Assembly (NCBI GenBank): GCA_964019655.1
Contig: CAXHTR010000001.1
Coordinates: forward strand, 1,488,001 to 1,552,000
From: Perkinsela sp. pyNocScin1
Taxonomy: Eukaryota > Euglenozoa > Kinetoplastea > Prokinetoplastida > Perkinselidae
Length of the DNA: 64,000 nt
Direction: 5' to 3'
Position 1 is the stretch's first letter, and every line of letters starts with the position of its first letter. A program made the translations under genes and the position numbers. Below, piece after piece: positions 38,013-47,340 of the stretch. A model generated the notes under the pieces. That model saw only the letters and a list, made by a program, of their open reading frames with translations. It was not told the origin of the DNA and searched no databases.

Positions 38013-38759
38013 ATGCTTCATGAATCACATATAAAGCAATCCATTCGCCGAGGTGTGCTAGAATGTGCGCTTGGGTCGGCCCATCTTCAAAGCTCATCGG
38101 AATGTGTCACGGTCGGCATTTTTGGCCCTACTCATCTTTGTGCTGGTGATGCAAGAAAGCAAGCAAAATTAAACGTTTGCTTTAAGATGGATGGTGAATT
38201 AGGCGTAGGCAGCGGTGGACTTGCGATGCACTCATCGCGTGCCAAGTTTTCACCCGATGTTTGTGAAGCCCTCGAAAGCTTCATTCATGAATCTCTTCAG
38301 TCAGTGATTATTTATGACGATCTTGGCCTTCTGCAGTATGACGTTACCATATTCTGTCACTTTTCCGCTGGGCCTATGTTTCTTTTGGATACTGTTGTTA
38401 GCGCATGCTGTATGGCGTTTCTAGACGCTGGGATACCAATGCGAGATATCTTCGCATGTACCTCTATCATTCTCAGGGGACAAGATGACCGAAATTTCGT
38501 CACTAAAAACGATTCCAGGATGTTTGGAACGCTCTCTGTTGCATCGACCACGTTGTCTAAAGAAATTATCTCATTTAGTCTCAAAGGAAACTCATGGAGA
38601 TCATTGCCGCTGAAGCATATAGGCGGCAAGAAAGGAAAAAGGTACTGCTGTTCATCGGAATCAAGCATATTCTTTATAAAGTCTCTGCAGGATGCAGTAA
38701 GTATATGCTTATCAGAAAACTCAATAAAAAGGAAATTTCTTGTGGGCCAAGGAGCGTAA
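38013..38759 (+). CDS. RNase PH-fold exosome core subunit (RRP46/MTR3-like)
   Basis: The open frame reaches back to a TTG at 37983; the first ATG is 38013, giving 248 residues starting MLHESHIKQSIRRG. The RNase PH fold is marked by RRGVLECALGSAHLQSS, VTVGIFGPTHL, then LGVGSGGLAM, the central LLQYDVTIFC and SACCMAFLDAGIPMRDIFAC. This is the pattern of the six PH-ring subunits of the eukaryotic exosome. The active-site Arg and Asp residues of bacterial RNase PH are not evident, as expected for eukaryotic subunits that are structural. RRP46 or MTR3 is most likely. The exosome trims 5.8S precursors and degrades RNAs. Confidence 0.68.
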   Translation: MLHESHIKQSIRRGVLECALGSAHLQSSSECVTVGIFGPTHLCAGDARKQAKLNVCFKMDGELGVGSGGLAMHSSRAKFSPDVCEALESFIHESLQSVIIYDDLGLLQYDVTIFCHFSAGPMFLLDTVVSACCMAFLDAGIPMRDIFACTSIILRGQDDRNFVTKNDSRMFGTLSVASTTLSKEIISFSLKGNSWRSLPLKHIGGKKGKRYCCSSESSIFFIKSLQDAVSICLSENSIKRKFLVGQGA

Positions 38760-38830
38760 AGCTGTTAGGAACATTTTTCTTGCTATGATATTTATATCAA
38801 AAAACCTTACAAATTCACCTAGAAAAATAA

Positions 38831-39514
38831 ATGGACCCTCGATCAGCCTTAGCAAGCTTAAGTCCTAAGAATACGGCTGTTACGGAAAATCAGACGAATG
38901 GTGGTGCTTCATCTGGTGTTGGGCAGCCAGGAAAAAGTATGTATCAGCGACCTTTCGATGATTTTACAAGGCCTATGACCAGAGGAGACTTATTAAACTT
39001 TTTAACTGATCCGAATCAAATGGATGAGTCAGAGAGACAGCTTTTGATAAAAGTTATGTCAGTTAATATGGCATGCACCTTCGGTGGGTTTTTTACGGGA
39101 TTCTTTTTTTCAAGGTACCTTCCATGGAAGAGGCTAGAAGTGCTGCAGCCACCCAAGCATTACATTTTTCTTGGGAGATTAACCATGGGCTTCTCGCTCC
39201 TATCAATTACATATATTGCAAGCCAACGATGGGCACTTCAGCAAATAATGAAGCTTGACGAAAATAGCCCTCTTTTATTCAACATCAAGCGGTTTCTTTT
39301 AACCCAAAGGGGAAATATGATGTTTGCGAGAGCTGAAGTCAGGGAAATTTCAAAGGCAGAAATAGAGCAACGAGGGGGGGTTGGAAGTGAAAGCGCCCAG
39401 GATGTCATCATGAAACAGCCGTCCCCAGATGGCACAATCAACACGGAGTTTTCGTTAGCTCAACAGCAGCTTCTACCTATAGCGCAAACAGGATATAAAC
39501 CCCCTCCTAGATAG
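38831..39514 (+). CDS. Two-span membrane protein, unidentified
   Basis: 227 residues. The N-terminal 70 residues are polar and Gly/Ser-rich. Two hydrophobic segments occur at about 77-94 (VNMACTFGGFFTGFFFSRY) and 112-130 (FLGRLTMGFSLLSITYIAS), joined by a short basic loop, which predicts a helical hairpin in the membrane. The remainder is polar and ends GYKPPPR. No family is recognised; mitochondrial or ER membrane are both possible. Confidence 0.68.
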   Translation: MDPRSALASLSPKNTAVTENQTNGGASSGVGQPGKSMYQRPFDDFTRPMTRGDLLNFLTDPNQMDESERQLLIKVMSVNMACTFGGFFTGFFFSRYLPWKRLEVLQPPKHYIFLGRLTMGFSLLSITYIASQRWALQQIMKLDENSPLLFNIKRFLLTQRGNMMFARAEVREISKAEIEQRGGVGSESAQDVIMKQPSPDGTINTEFSLAQQQLLPIAQTGYKPPPR

Positions 39515-39655
39515 GTTCATACGACATGGGGGCAATGCTTCAGCTATCATGAGACGCGTCAGTGTGATTAAAGAAGTTGCACAAATATTGTGAGAAAGTC
39601 GCCTGCTCTGATCAAGAATGCAAGACATATTTCCTTGAATATAATCATTTTTTAA

Positions 39656-40210
39656 ATGCTTCGGAGTTTTGTGAGAAGTCACGTGAAAAGCATTTTTTGT
39701 ATTTGTACCGGCCTGTGTATAGCTTGCTTCGCAAGGCTTCGTAGTAATATTCGAAGCGATAATGAGCCCGAGTTCATGCAAAAAGAAAGTGTTTGGCCGG
39801 TAAAAGAAAGTTGTGAAGCTGTGTTGAGCGATCCTAGCTCTGAGTGGGAAACGAGCGATGCGTATAGGTCAAGCGATGATGATGATGAATTTATCAAAAG
39901 CTTATTGGAGTCCAATTTAACTTCTGAAGATGGCGCTGGCTCTCAAGAAATTGACATTTTGCAGTACCTTCGCGCAGTTAACCCAAGCAAGTCCTCTGAT
40001 CGGGTAAAAAAGAGGAAAATTAACAGAAAAAGCAGAAGATTAAACTCAGGTAATCGCAGTTCTCTCCAGACTACTCTTTCTGAAGAGGATTTACAGATGC
40101 TTTACGAATCGCTCGGTGCAATTGAAGAGGAGCATCATGTTATCGATGATTTTGATGGAGATGGGTCGAAAGTTGTAGTGCTTTCAGATGATGACTCATC
40201 AAATGCTTGA
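39656..40210 (+). CDS. Small acidic protein with an N-terminal hydrophobic segment
   Basis: 184 residues. An N-terminal basic and hydrophobic stretch (residues 1-28, SIFCICTGLCIACFARL) could be a signal anchor. Most of the rest is acidic and Ser-rich (SSDDDDEFIKSLLES, DDFDGDGSKVVVLSDDDSS), with one basic patch in the middle (RVKKRKINRKSRRL) that resembles a bipartite nuclear signal. If translation begins at a later Met (MQKESVWPVK), the hydrophobic start would be lost and a nuclear acidic protein would be left. Function is unknown. Confidence 0.55.
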   Translation: MLRSFVRSHVKSIFCICTGLCIACFARLRSNIRSDNEPEFMQKESVWPVKESCEAVLSDPSSEWETSDAYRSSDDDDEFIKSLLESNLTSEDGAGSQEIDILQYLRAVNPSKSSDRVKKRKINRKSRRLNSGNRSSLQTTLSEEDLQMLYESLGAIEEEHHVIDDFDGDGSKVVVLSDDDSSNA

Positions 40211-40358
40211 GCGACCGATTGCTGACTCTCGCAGGAGCTGCTAGAGTTATGTAGCGATGCCTTTCATAATGAATCATCTAGACCCTGCGAACGATACCTC
40301 ACTTTCCATATACCCATCCAATAACCTTTTCTGCTAAGTCAGATGATCTCAATCTACC

Positions 40359-40664
40359 ATGCAAACTAACGAAAGTGACCTGAAAAGCCTGCTTGCCCAC
40401 GACCTTTTAGATTCTACGGAGAAGACTGCCAAGCAAGGGCATTTGCATCTCGGTGGCAATACTCAGAACCAAGGTAATGTGGTCGGAGAACGCCCGTGCG
40501 TGCGCCAGACGCGTACAGGTAGAATTCACGAAGGTGGTAACCGCATGAAGGAATTGCTTGGTCAGGACAGTCTAAAGTGGAATGTCGACGAAGTTGAAGG
40601 AGCATACTGTGGTCAGAAAGCCCACTGTATATCGGAGCAGATGAAGTCGAATGACTCTGCTTAA
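40359..40664 (+). CDS. Small hypothetical protein
   Basis: 101 residues between two co-directional genes, in a 547-bp gap that would otherwise be unusually long for this region. The sequence is polar and Gly/Asn-rich, with a repeated-looking basic motif (RTGRIHEGGNRMKELLGQD). No membrane span or domain is recognised. Codon pattern and spacing are consistent with a real small gene. Confidence 0.5.
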   Translation: MQTNESDLKSLLAHDLLDSTEKTAKQGHLHLGGNTQNQGNVVGERPCVRQTRTGRIHEGGNRMKELLGQDSLKWNVDEVEGAYCGQKAHCISEQMKSNDSA

Positions 40665-40756
40665 GTTCGGAGCGACATTCGTGCCTATTGAATCCGAATA
40701 CCACATCATTGTTTAGCATGAGCAAGTTTATTTAGCGCATGTAAATATGTACTACA

Positions 40757-42013
40757 ATGTTCGGTCTAGCTCGCCGCTTGCTTGAGAGAAACAACAAGCG
40801 GACTCAGAAGCTAATTCATCGAAGATCTCTCCCAGGTGAGACAAATCCGCTCTCGCAGCCGCAAGACCTGGAGAAGGGGGTTCTTTATATTGTCTCCACG
40901 CCAATAGGTAATCTGAAGGATTTCAGCATACGCGCGTTGGATGTGCTGAAGAATACAGATTATATAGCATGCTATAATTTGAACAATACAAGACTCCTCA
41001 TGGAAATCATCGATATGCCGTCTCGGGGCAGACTTGTTCAGATCCCATATGAAAATGCGTATGCGGTGAAGAAACTGGTAAATTTACTGGATGCTGGTCA
41101 TAGCATGGCTCTTGTCTCCAATGCAGGAACACCGATGGTTGGTGACCCTACAGGACTGCTTGTTCACTCTGTTCAGCGTGCGAAATACCGTGTCACATGT
41201 GTACCAGGACCATGTTCGATTTTGGCTGCTTTGACAGTTTCCGGCCTCGATTTTTCGTCATGTGGGTTTCGTTTCATCGGTTATGTCAGTCATATCTCTT
41301 CAATTCGGAAAAAGCAGCTTAAAGATTCTCTTCTCCATGGACAAAGCAGTGTTTGTGTAATGTTTGAAACCCCGCCTCGATTATTAGGCACACTTAAAGA
41401 AATAGCCATTTTATGCCCGACTAGGCGAGTGTCAGTAGTGCACGAGGTGACGAAGATGCATGAAGCTGTGCATTGCCAAGAAGCGCTTACCTTATTCAGA
41501 TTTTACGAGAGATCTGGTTTGGCGCAGCAAAAAATGCATGGTGAAATCGTACTTTGTGTCGATAGTTATGTTGAAACTACCGGAATCACAAGCACTCACT
41601 ATGGCACGTTCAACGAGCTCGAGATACTGGAGCATTTCAAAGTTCTTTCAAGTAATGGTCAATCAGATGAGTCTGCCCTTTTGATCACAGCAACGAATCT
41701 AAATATTCCCATGCATGTAGTGAAGCGGATTATTGAAAATAAGCTAGCTGTGGGAACTGAGGGTGAACATATTCAACCGAGCACAGAAAGCTCTGAGATA
41801 AAGGTAGCCAAAGATCCCTACTTGCGTGAATCATGGCAAAGTGGTAAAGACTTTACAGAGCGCGCAAAGCAGCAGCAATCGCTCTTGTCTAAAGAGATTT
41901 TGTCTCCTTCTGAAAAGCGTCGAATTGTCGGCCATAGGCGGAGACGAGCTAAAACGGCTCTGAAGGAACAAATGCTGCTATTAAAGTACAAGAAAGCCGT
42001 GCAGCAGAAGTAG
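40757..42013 (+). CDS. RsmI-like rRNA 2'-O-methyltransferase (tetrapyrrole-methylase fold)
   Basis: 418 residues. After a basic N-terminus (MFGLARRLLERNNKRTQKL, plausible organelle presequence), the RsmI fold is clear: LYIVSTPIGNLKDFSIRAL, ALVSNAGTPMVGDPTG, VPGPCSILAALTVSGLDF, MFETPPRLLGTL and VVHEVTKMHEAV. Bacterial RsmI methylates the 2'-O of C1402 in 16S rRNA using SAM. A eukaryotic nuclear-encoded copy would act in mitochondria or a plastid. The usual AEDTR motif is replaced by CYNLNNTRLL, and the Asp of SDAGTP is Asn, so activity may be altered. The basic C-terminal extension (RRIVGHRRRRAKTALK) is not part of the bacterial core. Confidence 0.85.
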   Translation: MFGLARRLLERNNKRTQKLIHRRSLPGETNPLSQPQDLEKGVLYIVSTPIGNLKDFSIRALDVLKNTDYIACYNLNNTRLLMEIIDMPSRGRLVQIPYENAYAVKKLVNLLDAGHSMALVSNAGTPMVGDPTGLLVHSVQRAKYRVTCVPGPCSILAALTVSGLDFSSCGFRFIGYVSHISSIRKKQLKDSLLHGQSSVCVMFETPPRLLGTLKEIAILCPTRRVSVVHEVTKMHEAVHCQEALTLFRFYERSGLAQQKMHGEIVLCVDSYVETTGITSTHYGTFNELEILEHFKVLSSNGQSDESALLITATNLNIPMHVVKRIIENKLAVGTEGEHIQPSTESSEIKVAKDPYLRESWQSGKDFTERAKQQQSLLSKEILSPSEKRRIVGHRRRRAKTALKEQMLLLKYKKAVQQK

Positions 42014-42101
42014 GAAGTCTATAGCTTGATTCAAATGCGTGATAATCTCCGCAAAATCTTTCCTCGTTTACTCCATGCTTTTCATCTTTCACATGTAAAT
42101 T

Positions 42102-45100
42102 ATGCGTGGTGCAAGGTTTTGCGCTGAAAAGTCGAGCCAACAATCAATTAAAAGTAAATTTCCGAATGCTTGCTCGAGTGCTCCCTTTTGCATCACTTTT
42201 CTACAGAAATCATACTCGGAGATAGAGCTCTGGGGATCAAGACTACATATACGCTCTTATGATTCTATGAGCTCAGATCCTAATGATTTAGCTCATCATG
42301 CATCATCCGTGTCCAGTGGAACGAAGCGTTTTCTATACAGCATGCATGACTATAGGTGCGATAGATATTTCTTTCACTTTCTCGTAGTAGCTTTCATTCG
42401 TACATTAAAGCGGTACAAACATGGAGTCTCTTCCGTAAGAGTGCGGAAACAAGACCTCACTCATCTGAAATGGACGAAATTTGCAAAGCTTTTAGGCCTT
42501 CGTGCGGCAGATCATCTTAAAGTATTGACTTCCATCGATCGTTTTGCTTTGTTCTTGAAGAGCTATGGATATCTAGACATAGCAGAGACCAAAAATTACG
42601 TGCAAATTAATGGTGCTAAGTCATTTGAAAAACTGAAGAAAGAATATGAGCGATTCATTCGTCTCGAGTCTTACCCAAGGCTTTCTTCTGTCGTAAATTT
42701 ATCAGAGAAATCCAAGGAGAAGCAATCTCTTCTACGTCAACGAAAAAAAGATGCCGCGAAATTCTCGTCAAATAGTAGTCATCAAGTTCACTCTCTTTGC
42801 ACTAAATTATCTCGAGCAAAAGAGGAAATACTTCTGATTCCAGAAGATTCATGGTCTGAGAAGAGCATTGTCTTGCATGAGTATGTGAATTTTGCCCTCC
42901 AAACAGCGCAAAAGTGTAAAGATCCACTCCGCACGGCAAATAAGCAGATTCAGGCAAATGTAGATTTTTTTTTGAAGCTCAAGGATAGAATTCCAAAGCT
43001 CACTGAAACAGAGTATGCTGATTATATTCTCAAGCAAGGGGATGGCGGAATCAATGTGCGTGTACCGTATACTCGAAAAGATTTCATTGATCTTATTGCG
43101 AGATGCAGGGGAGCGCTGAGTGAGAAATCAAAGATCATTGGTACTTCAAATCCCTCCCACACTGAAATGCTCGAAGATTACGATAGACTTCTTGGGCATG
43201 CTTTAGCACAGTACAGGGCAGATGGTGTTCAAGAACTCCTCGATTCTTTATGCGAAGAAAAGCGATATCTTGAAGGCATGAAAGTAAGAGATGTTGACAA
43301 ACTGGAGTACCTCAAATTGGCTGATAGCGCTGGCCTATCGATACAGCATGCTCTGTACAAGATCAAGCTAAACAACCACTACTTGGATGAAGACGCAGAG
43401 AAAAATCTCAAGATCTACCAAACCTATTTTCAATCAAAAGCTAGTAAAGTTAGCTTAACGGGCAATCAAAAAGTCGAGCATGCACGATTTTTGATCGAAA
43501 AACTGAAGAATTTTACCAATCCATACAGGTGGAATATACATGCAAGAGCTCAGAAAGCCCTCACATATCTTGATAGCATTGGGGTCGGAGAGGGAGTGCA
43601 GTCAAATCGCTCTTTCTTTGAAAATGTCCTCTCAGATGGGTTCGATGAGCAGTGTCTGGACTATCTTGCAGGCTTACATTGCATCTTCCAAGGAATGGAT
43701 GAGCAGAAAATGAGTTTTCGAGATACATGGGTCACTACCAATTTGAATGAGGCTCTTCACCTACTTCAGATGAAGGCAAAGAGCTCCTTGTCAAGTGCGC
43801 ATGCTATTAGTACTGATACTAAAAAGAAGTACGAAGTGTACACAAATTATTTTGAAAAGTTGAGAATTGAGGCTCTAGCTCGAAAAATAGGCCTATTAGC
43901 ACGAAAAATGCGATGTAACTCTGATGGTATAGCGCAAGAGCAAGTCATAAAGAACGTGACTTACGCTGCTTGGCTTTTTGCCAAGTTTGATCGATGGGCT
44001 GCAAAGACTAAGCATGGCGCATTCAAGGGCTCTCTCGATGAGCATAGAGAATATTTCCAGTCGATAAATCACACGACATTCAGCAAGGTTTACGCTTCAA
44101 ATGTCTCGCCTCATCGACAAAGTCCTGCAAAGCCTCAAACAGTACTAAAGGCGAATTCTGCATCACAGCTACGGCAGCTCCTCAAGCGTTTGGATCACTG
44201 CAAAAAGCAACTAACCAGGATGCGAGAAGCATCAGCTTCCAAGGAAGAGATCGCACCCAAATTCACACTCGCACTAAAGCATCTTATGTGGTACAAGTAC
44301 ATGCAACACCAACCTCTCAGACGCATTAGCGCAGGTATTGAGCAAAAGCTGCGAGCGTACATCGCTTTCTTTAAGGTGCAGGGTTGCCAAAGTGTTGACT
44401 ATGGGTTGAGCTTGCGCTGGGTGAAGAATCTCAAAAATCTAAGCCTCGTGCGAAAGATATTTTCAGTCCCCAATGATAAAGAATACCCCCAAGCATCTTT
44501 GTGTAGCCGGAAAGCAAGAGCTGTTGCCCGGCTACTACGAAAAGTACATATTGTAGAGCCAGAACAGGACTATATTGATAGAAACGTGAATTCCACCCTT
44601 GAATTTTATCAGAAAAAGCTTAAGGAATACAGAAATGCTGCGCGTTCGCGAAGTCCGGCACTTTCGAGGCATACAAAGCGTGTGAATGGAAGGTTTAACG
44701 GCTCTTGTGGGAAGAAGAAAAGAGGGTCAATAGAGTTGCTTCTGAAAGACACGCATAAGTCCGATGAGAATTCGGACCAAGCAAGCCAGGGCATTGATAA
44801 ACTTTTCGACCTGTTGCGCAAGTATTCAACATGCATTCGCAAAGCGCAGCTGTCAAAACGTATCGATAAAAAGTGTATTCTTCAAGTCCACAAATGTCGG
44901 GCTTTTGCGCTCGACGTGACTGAACTCATTGCACAGTCATTGATCGAGAATCCTCAAAAGGACAAGTCACGCCTCCTGCATCGATATTTAGGCTACTTCG
45001 GGTCCATTAAAGGATGGGTTCAGCAATTATCTCCATACGAAGAACTGAAAACCTACAAACTTCGTTTAGCCATGCTTGATACAATCGATCATGCGCATAA

Positions 45101-45269
45101 AGATACTGTTGTCCTAAAAGTCACCAAAAAAGCACTGATTGAGAGTGGCAGACCCAGCTTTACGGGGAAGGAGCAGTGTGTTCAAGAGCTCAAGGAGTTC
45201 TTCGATCAAAAGTACAAGGTACTGGAGAATGCAGCTCAGAGTTCACAGAGTCTGACCAAAGCTCAGTAA
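42102..45269 (+). CDS. Large protein of about ten degenerate three-helix repeats (novel family)
   Basis: 1,055 residues. The first 55 residues are Ser/Arg/Lys-rich with few acids and could be an organelle-targeting peptide. The body repeats a pattern: a Leu-rich helix, a second helix with a central Ala-Leu, and a third helix ending in YF or FF. Third-helix ends are seen at residues about 289, 443, 506, 584, 652, 757, 966 and 1034, with weaker ones near 184, 389 and 837. Examples are NLKIYQTYFQS, KYEVYTNYFEKL, DEHREYFQSI, LRAYIAFFKVQ and CVQELKEFFDQ. Modules vary from about 55 to 130 residues. Lys/Arg are abundant, so RNA binding is possible. I do not recognise a known repeat family (PPR, OPR, HAT, TPR do not fit). 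Function is unknown. Confidence 0.85.
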   Translation: MRGARFCAEKSSQQSIKSKFPNACSSAPFCITFLQKSYSEIELWGSRLHIRSYDSMSSDPNDLAHHASSVSSGTKRFLYSMHDYRCDRYFFHFLVVAFIRTLKRYKHGVSSVRVRKQDLTHLKWTKFAKLLGLRAADHLKVLTSIDRFALFLKSYGYLDIAETKNYVQINGAKSFEKLKKEYERFIRLESYPRLSSVVNLSEKSKEKQSLLRQRKKDAAKFSSNSSHQVHSLCTKLSRAKEEILLIPEDSWSEKSIVLHEYVNFALQTAQKCKDPLRTANKQIQANVDFFLKLKDRIPKLTETEYADYILKQGDGGINVRVPYTRKDFIDLIARCRGALSEKSKIIGTSNPSHTEMLEDYDRLLGHALAQYRADGVQELLDSLCEEKRYLEGMKVRDVDKLEYLKLADSAGLSIQHALYKIKLNNHYLDEDAEKNLKIYQTYFQSKASKVSLTGNQKVEHARFLIEKLKNFTNPYRWNIHARAQKALTYLDSIGVGEGVQSNRSFFENVLSDGFDEQCLDYLAGLHCIFQGMDEQKMSFRDTWVTTNLNEALHLLQMKAKSSLSSAHAISTDTKKKYEVYTNYFEKLRIEALARKIGLLARKMRCNSDGIAQEQVIKNVTYAAWLFAKFDRWAAKTKHGAFKGSLDEHREYFQSINHTTFSKVYASNVSPHRQSPAKPQTVLKANSASQLRQLLKRLDHCKKQLTRMREASASKEEIAPKFTLALKHLMWYKYMQHQPLRRISAGIEQKLRAYIAFFKVQGCQSVDYGLSLRWVKNLKNLSLVRKIFSVPNDKEYPQASLCSRKARAVARLLRKVHIVEPEQDYIDRNVNSTLEFYQKKLKEYRNAARSRSPALSRHTKRVNGRFNGSCGKKKRGSIELLLKDTHKSDENSDQASQGIDKLFDLLRKYSTCIRKAQLSKRIDKKCILQVHKCRAFALDVTELIAQSLIENPQKDKSRLLHRYLGYFGSIKGWVQQLSPYEELKTYKLRLAMLDTIDHAHKDTVVLKVTKKALIESGRPSFTGKEQCVQELKEFFDQKYKVLENAAQSSQSLTKAQ

Positions 45270-45360
45270 ATCGTGTAAAAACAGGTAAAAGTGGTCTTTT
45301 CGCATCTGCAATTGCGGGTTCACGTGACTAACATACTTACTAAGGCTATGATGTAAATGT

Positions 45361-46440
45361 ATGCATTTCACTGCGCGTTTGAAGTTGAAAAAAGATACGA
45401 CGATGGACGTAACTATGAGCGGTATAGCTGGCTTAGGGCGTGGTCCTGTGCCGAGCATTGGAATCTCCCGATTTCATGATGTCTTCAGGCTTCATGAGTT
45501 ATATCGCCTACACCCCTCATACCACTTTCTTACTTTAACGCCCTCGGCACAGGCCTTTCGCAGTGAGGTAATGAAGGTGCAGAATCATATTCTTCATATC
45601 TCGGATATGCCTCAACCATTTAATGCATCAATGCATGCTTTGTGCTTATTGCGTATGATGCAAAAATCGTTTTACGCTGCTTTTCTTAGCTGTAGCCCCC
45701 AAGGATCATTGCTTTCTCGTTCCTCTGTCAAGCAGCTGCTCTACAGGGGCCATCCAGACTGGAATAGAATCTGTTATCGGCATGGGTTGGTCCATACTGC
45801 ATATGAGATGGCAAGTCACCCGCTTCGGAGCATTTCCACGTTGCTTGATCAATTTCCAGAGTTGCATTCCTTGCAGCCATACAACCCTACTGGAGTCCAA
45901 CTCTCTCATCGGGAACTAGCCGAAAAGCTTGAATGGAGGAGCATTTACTACAAGCACGCTTTTCAAGCCACCGATGCGCGTCATGATACGCTTGGTGATA
46001 TATCAGGAAGTGTCCGTCGAAGTACGGTCGATGCGAGCAAGGTTCGCAATGCCCTTACACGCAGCAGAACCTCAGGAGGTCCAATATTGAGCCACGGTGA
46101 AAAACGGGCCCAAGAATGCTGTACAATAGCGCAAGGCTGGATGCGCGGCATCCGGGATCGAAACACACCAGTTGTAAGTCACATTATAGTGGAGAAAATG
46201 CTACTGTACCTTGTCCGATTATACAATATGAGCTTTGCGAACGACTGGGACCCGATGCACAGCACCCGCAAGAAGCTGCTTTCGACAATCGCACTCGTTC
46301 ACTCAATCCTGCTACACTTCTATCCGAAAGGGGGGTGCATGCATATTTCAACATTTAATGGGCGACTAATACTGGAAAAAGCTGCGAAAAAAGTCGTGAG
46401 GCACCCCAAAGCGCTCACCCAGAATGAAAAACCCATGTGA
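45361..46440 (+). CDS. Unidentified protein, last gene before the rDNA
   Basis: 359 residues, His- and Arg-rich. It has helical segments (FHDVFRLHELYRLHPSYHFL and MHALCLLRMMQKSFYAAFLS) and a basic central part (VRRSTVDASKVRNALTRSR). No domain is recognised. The start at 45361 is the first of several Met codons (MDVTMSGIAGLGRG follows) and the true start may be downstream. It is slightly richer in G+C than its neighbours. Confidence 0.65.
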   Translation: MHFTARLKLKKDTTMDVTMSGIAGLGRGPVPSIGISRFHDVFRLHELYRLHPSYHFLTLTPSAQAFRSEVMKVQNHILHISDMPQPFNASMHALCLLRMMQKSFYAAFLSCSPQGSLLSRSSVKQLLYRGHPDWNRICYRHGLVHTAYEMASHPLRSISTLLDQFPELHSLQPYNPTGVQLSHRELAEKLEWRSIYYKHAFQATDARHDTLGDISGSVRRSTVDASKVRNALTRSRTSGGPILSHGEKRAQECCTIAQGWMRGIRDRNTPVVSHIIVEKMLLYLVRLYNMSFANDWDPMHSTRKKLLSTIALVHSILLHFYPKGGCMHISTFNGRLILEKAAKKVVRHPKALTQNEKPM

Positions 46441-47340
46441 GCAACATGAGCATGCTCTCTGTATATGAGGATGCATAAAAGAATCAACCCCAGCACTAAC
46501 GTGAAGCTTCAGAGTGCCGGGTTCGCGCACAATGAAGACATATTCATCGCGTATATGATGCTAAGCAGGCGTAGCTCAAGAGACAAAATCATCAGTAAGT
46601 GATCGTGAGAGGCTAATTTCTGCTTGGCCATGTTGATTACCCATAGATTTCTGCTTTTATAGACCTTTTCAACAATTTTCATGACTGTGGTGTGGTGTTT
46701 CCATGCAGTGAATATGAAAAAAAATTTAAGAAACCAACACAATCAAAAGCCTTTCAACTCGCTTGTGAAAGTACGGTATGCGCACTGGATATCCTCATCA
46801 TAACAAGTTTACCTTCGAAATCTTCCTCCACGGCATGCCCATCAAAGCTAACCCAGCTGAGATTGAAAAATCCAGCCCTGCATTAGTGAATAAGGTCTTC
46901 AATCTGACCACTTCCGAAAATCGGGTCGCCCGGAGTTGAACCTGTGAAATTTGAGTTGATAAATATTTTCCCCTCAAACGCGAAGCCCGGAAATACTACC
47001 CCACGGCTCATCATGAACTGACTAAGAAAGCAACATAGCACCCTTGAGACAGTGGATCTCGTCGCTCTGGTACAAGTACAACGCGCTGGAACGGCTCGGG
47101 GGGTTCTCCGACCCCCAAAAAACTTCAATTTTTTTTTTCGAAATTTGGATGAAATTTTCGAGATCCGGCCGCGAGCTCGGCCCTGCATCCGAAAAACTGG
47201 CGAAATCAGTACCACCATAAATACCGACAAGCGGAGTTGAACTCAGAACACGCATGATAAACCAGAAATATAGCATCCTCAAAATGAATTTCCTTGTCAA
47301 AGAGCTAGTGAAAGTCAAAGATTTTGCCCCCTGACACACT
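46441..47340. other. Gene-poor spacer with a broken coding-like remnant
   Basis: No intact gene is seen in these 900 bp. The plus strand shows short, protein-like stretches in different frames: a 53-codon frame at 46778-46939 (with FTFEIFLHGMPIKANPAEIE), then in the next frame GSPGVEPVKFELINIFPSN, ended by a stop. Their order suggests a decayed gene with frame breaks, but I cannot name it. A GC-rich patch (about 47030-47240) includes a G5/C5 hairpin followed by an A-run (47098-47122) and an imperfect inverted repeat (CGAAATTTGG / AAATTTTCG) at about 47139-47160. No tRNA or 5S gene is visible. Confidence 0.4.

Noticed and set aside
6205-46440. Kinetoplastid-type genome, suggested by one-strand gene blocks and lack of introns
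   Set aside because: The 28S rRNA is not fragmented, no regular splice-leader acceptor pattern precedes the genes, and the proteins do not look trypanosomatid.
46905-46960. Possible tRNA on the minus strand, suggested by GGTTCAACTCCGG
   Set aside because: The T-stem does not pair and no D-arm or acceptor stem can be drawn.
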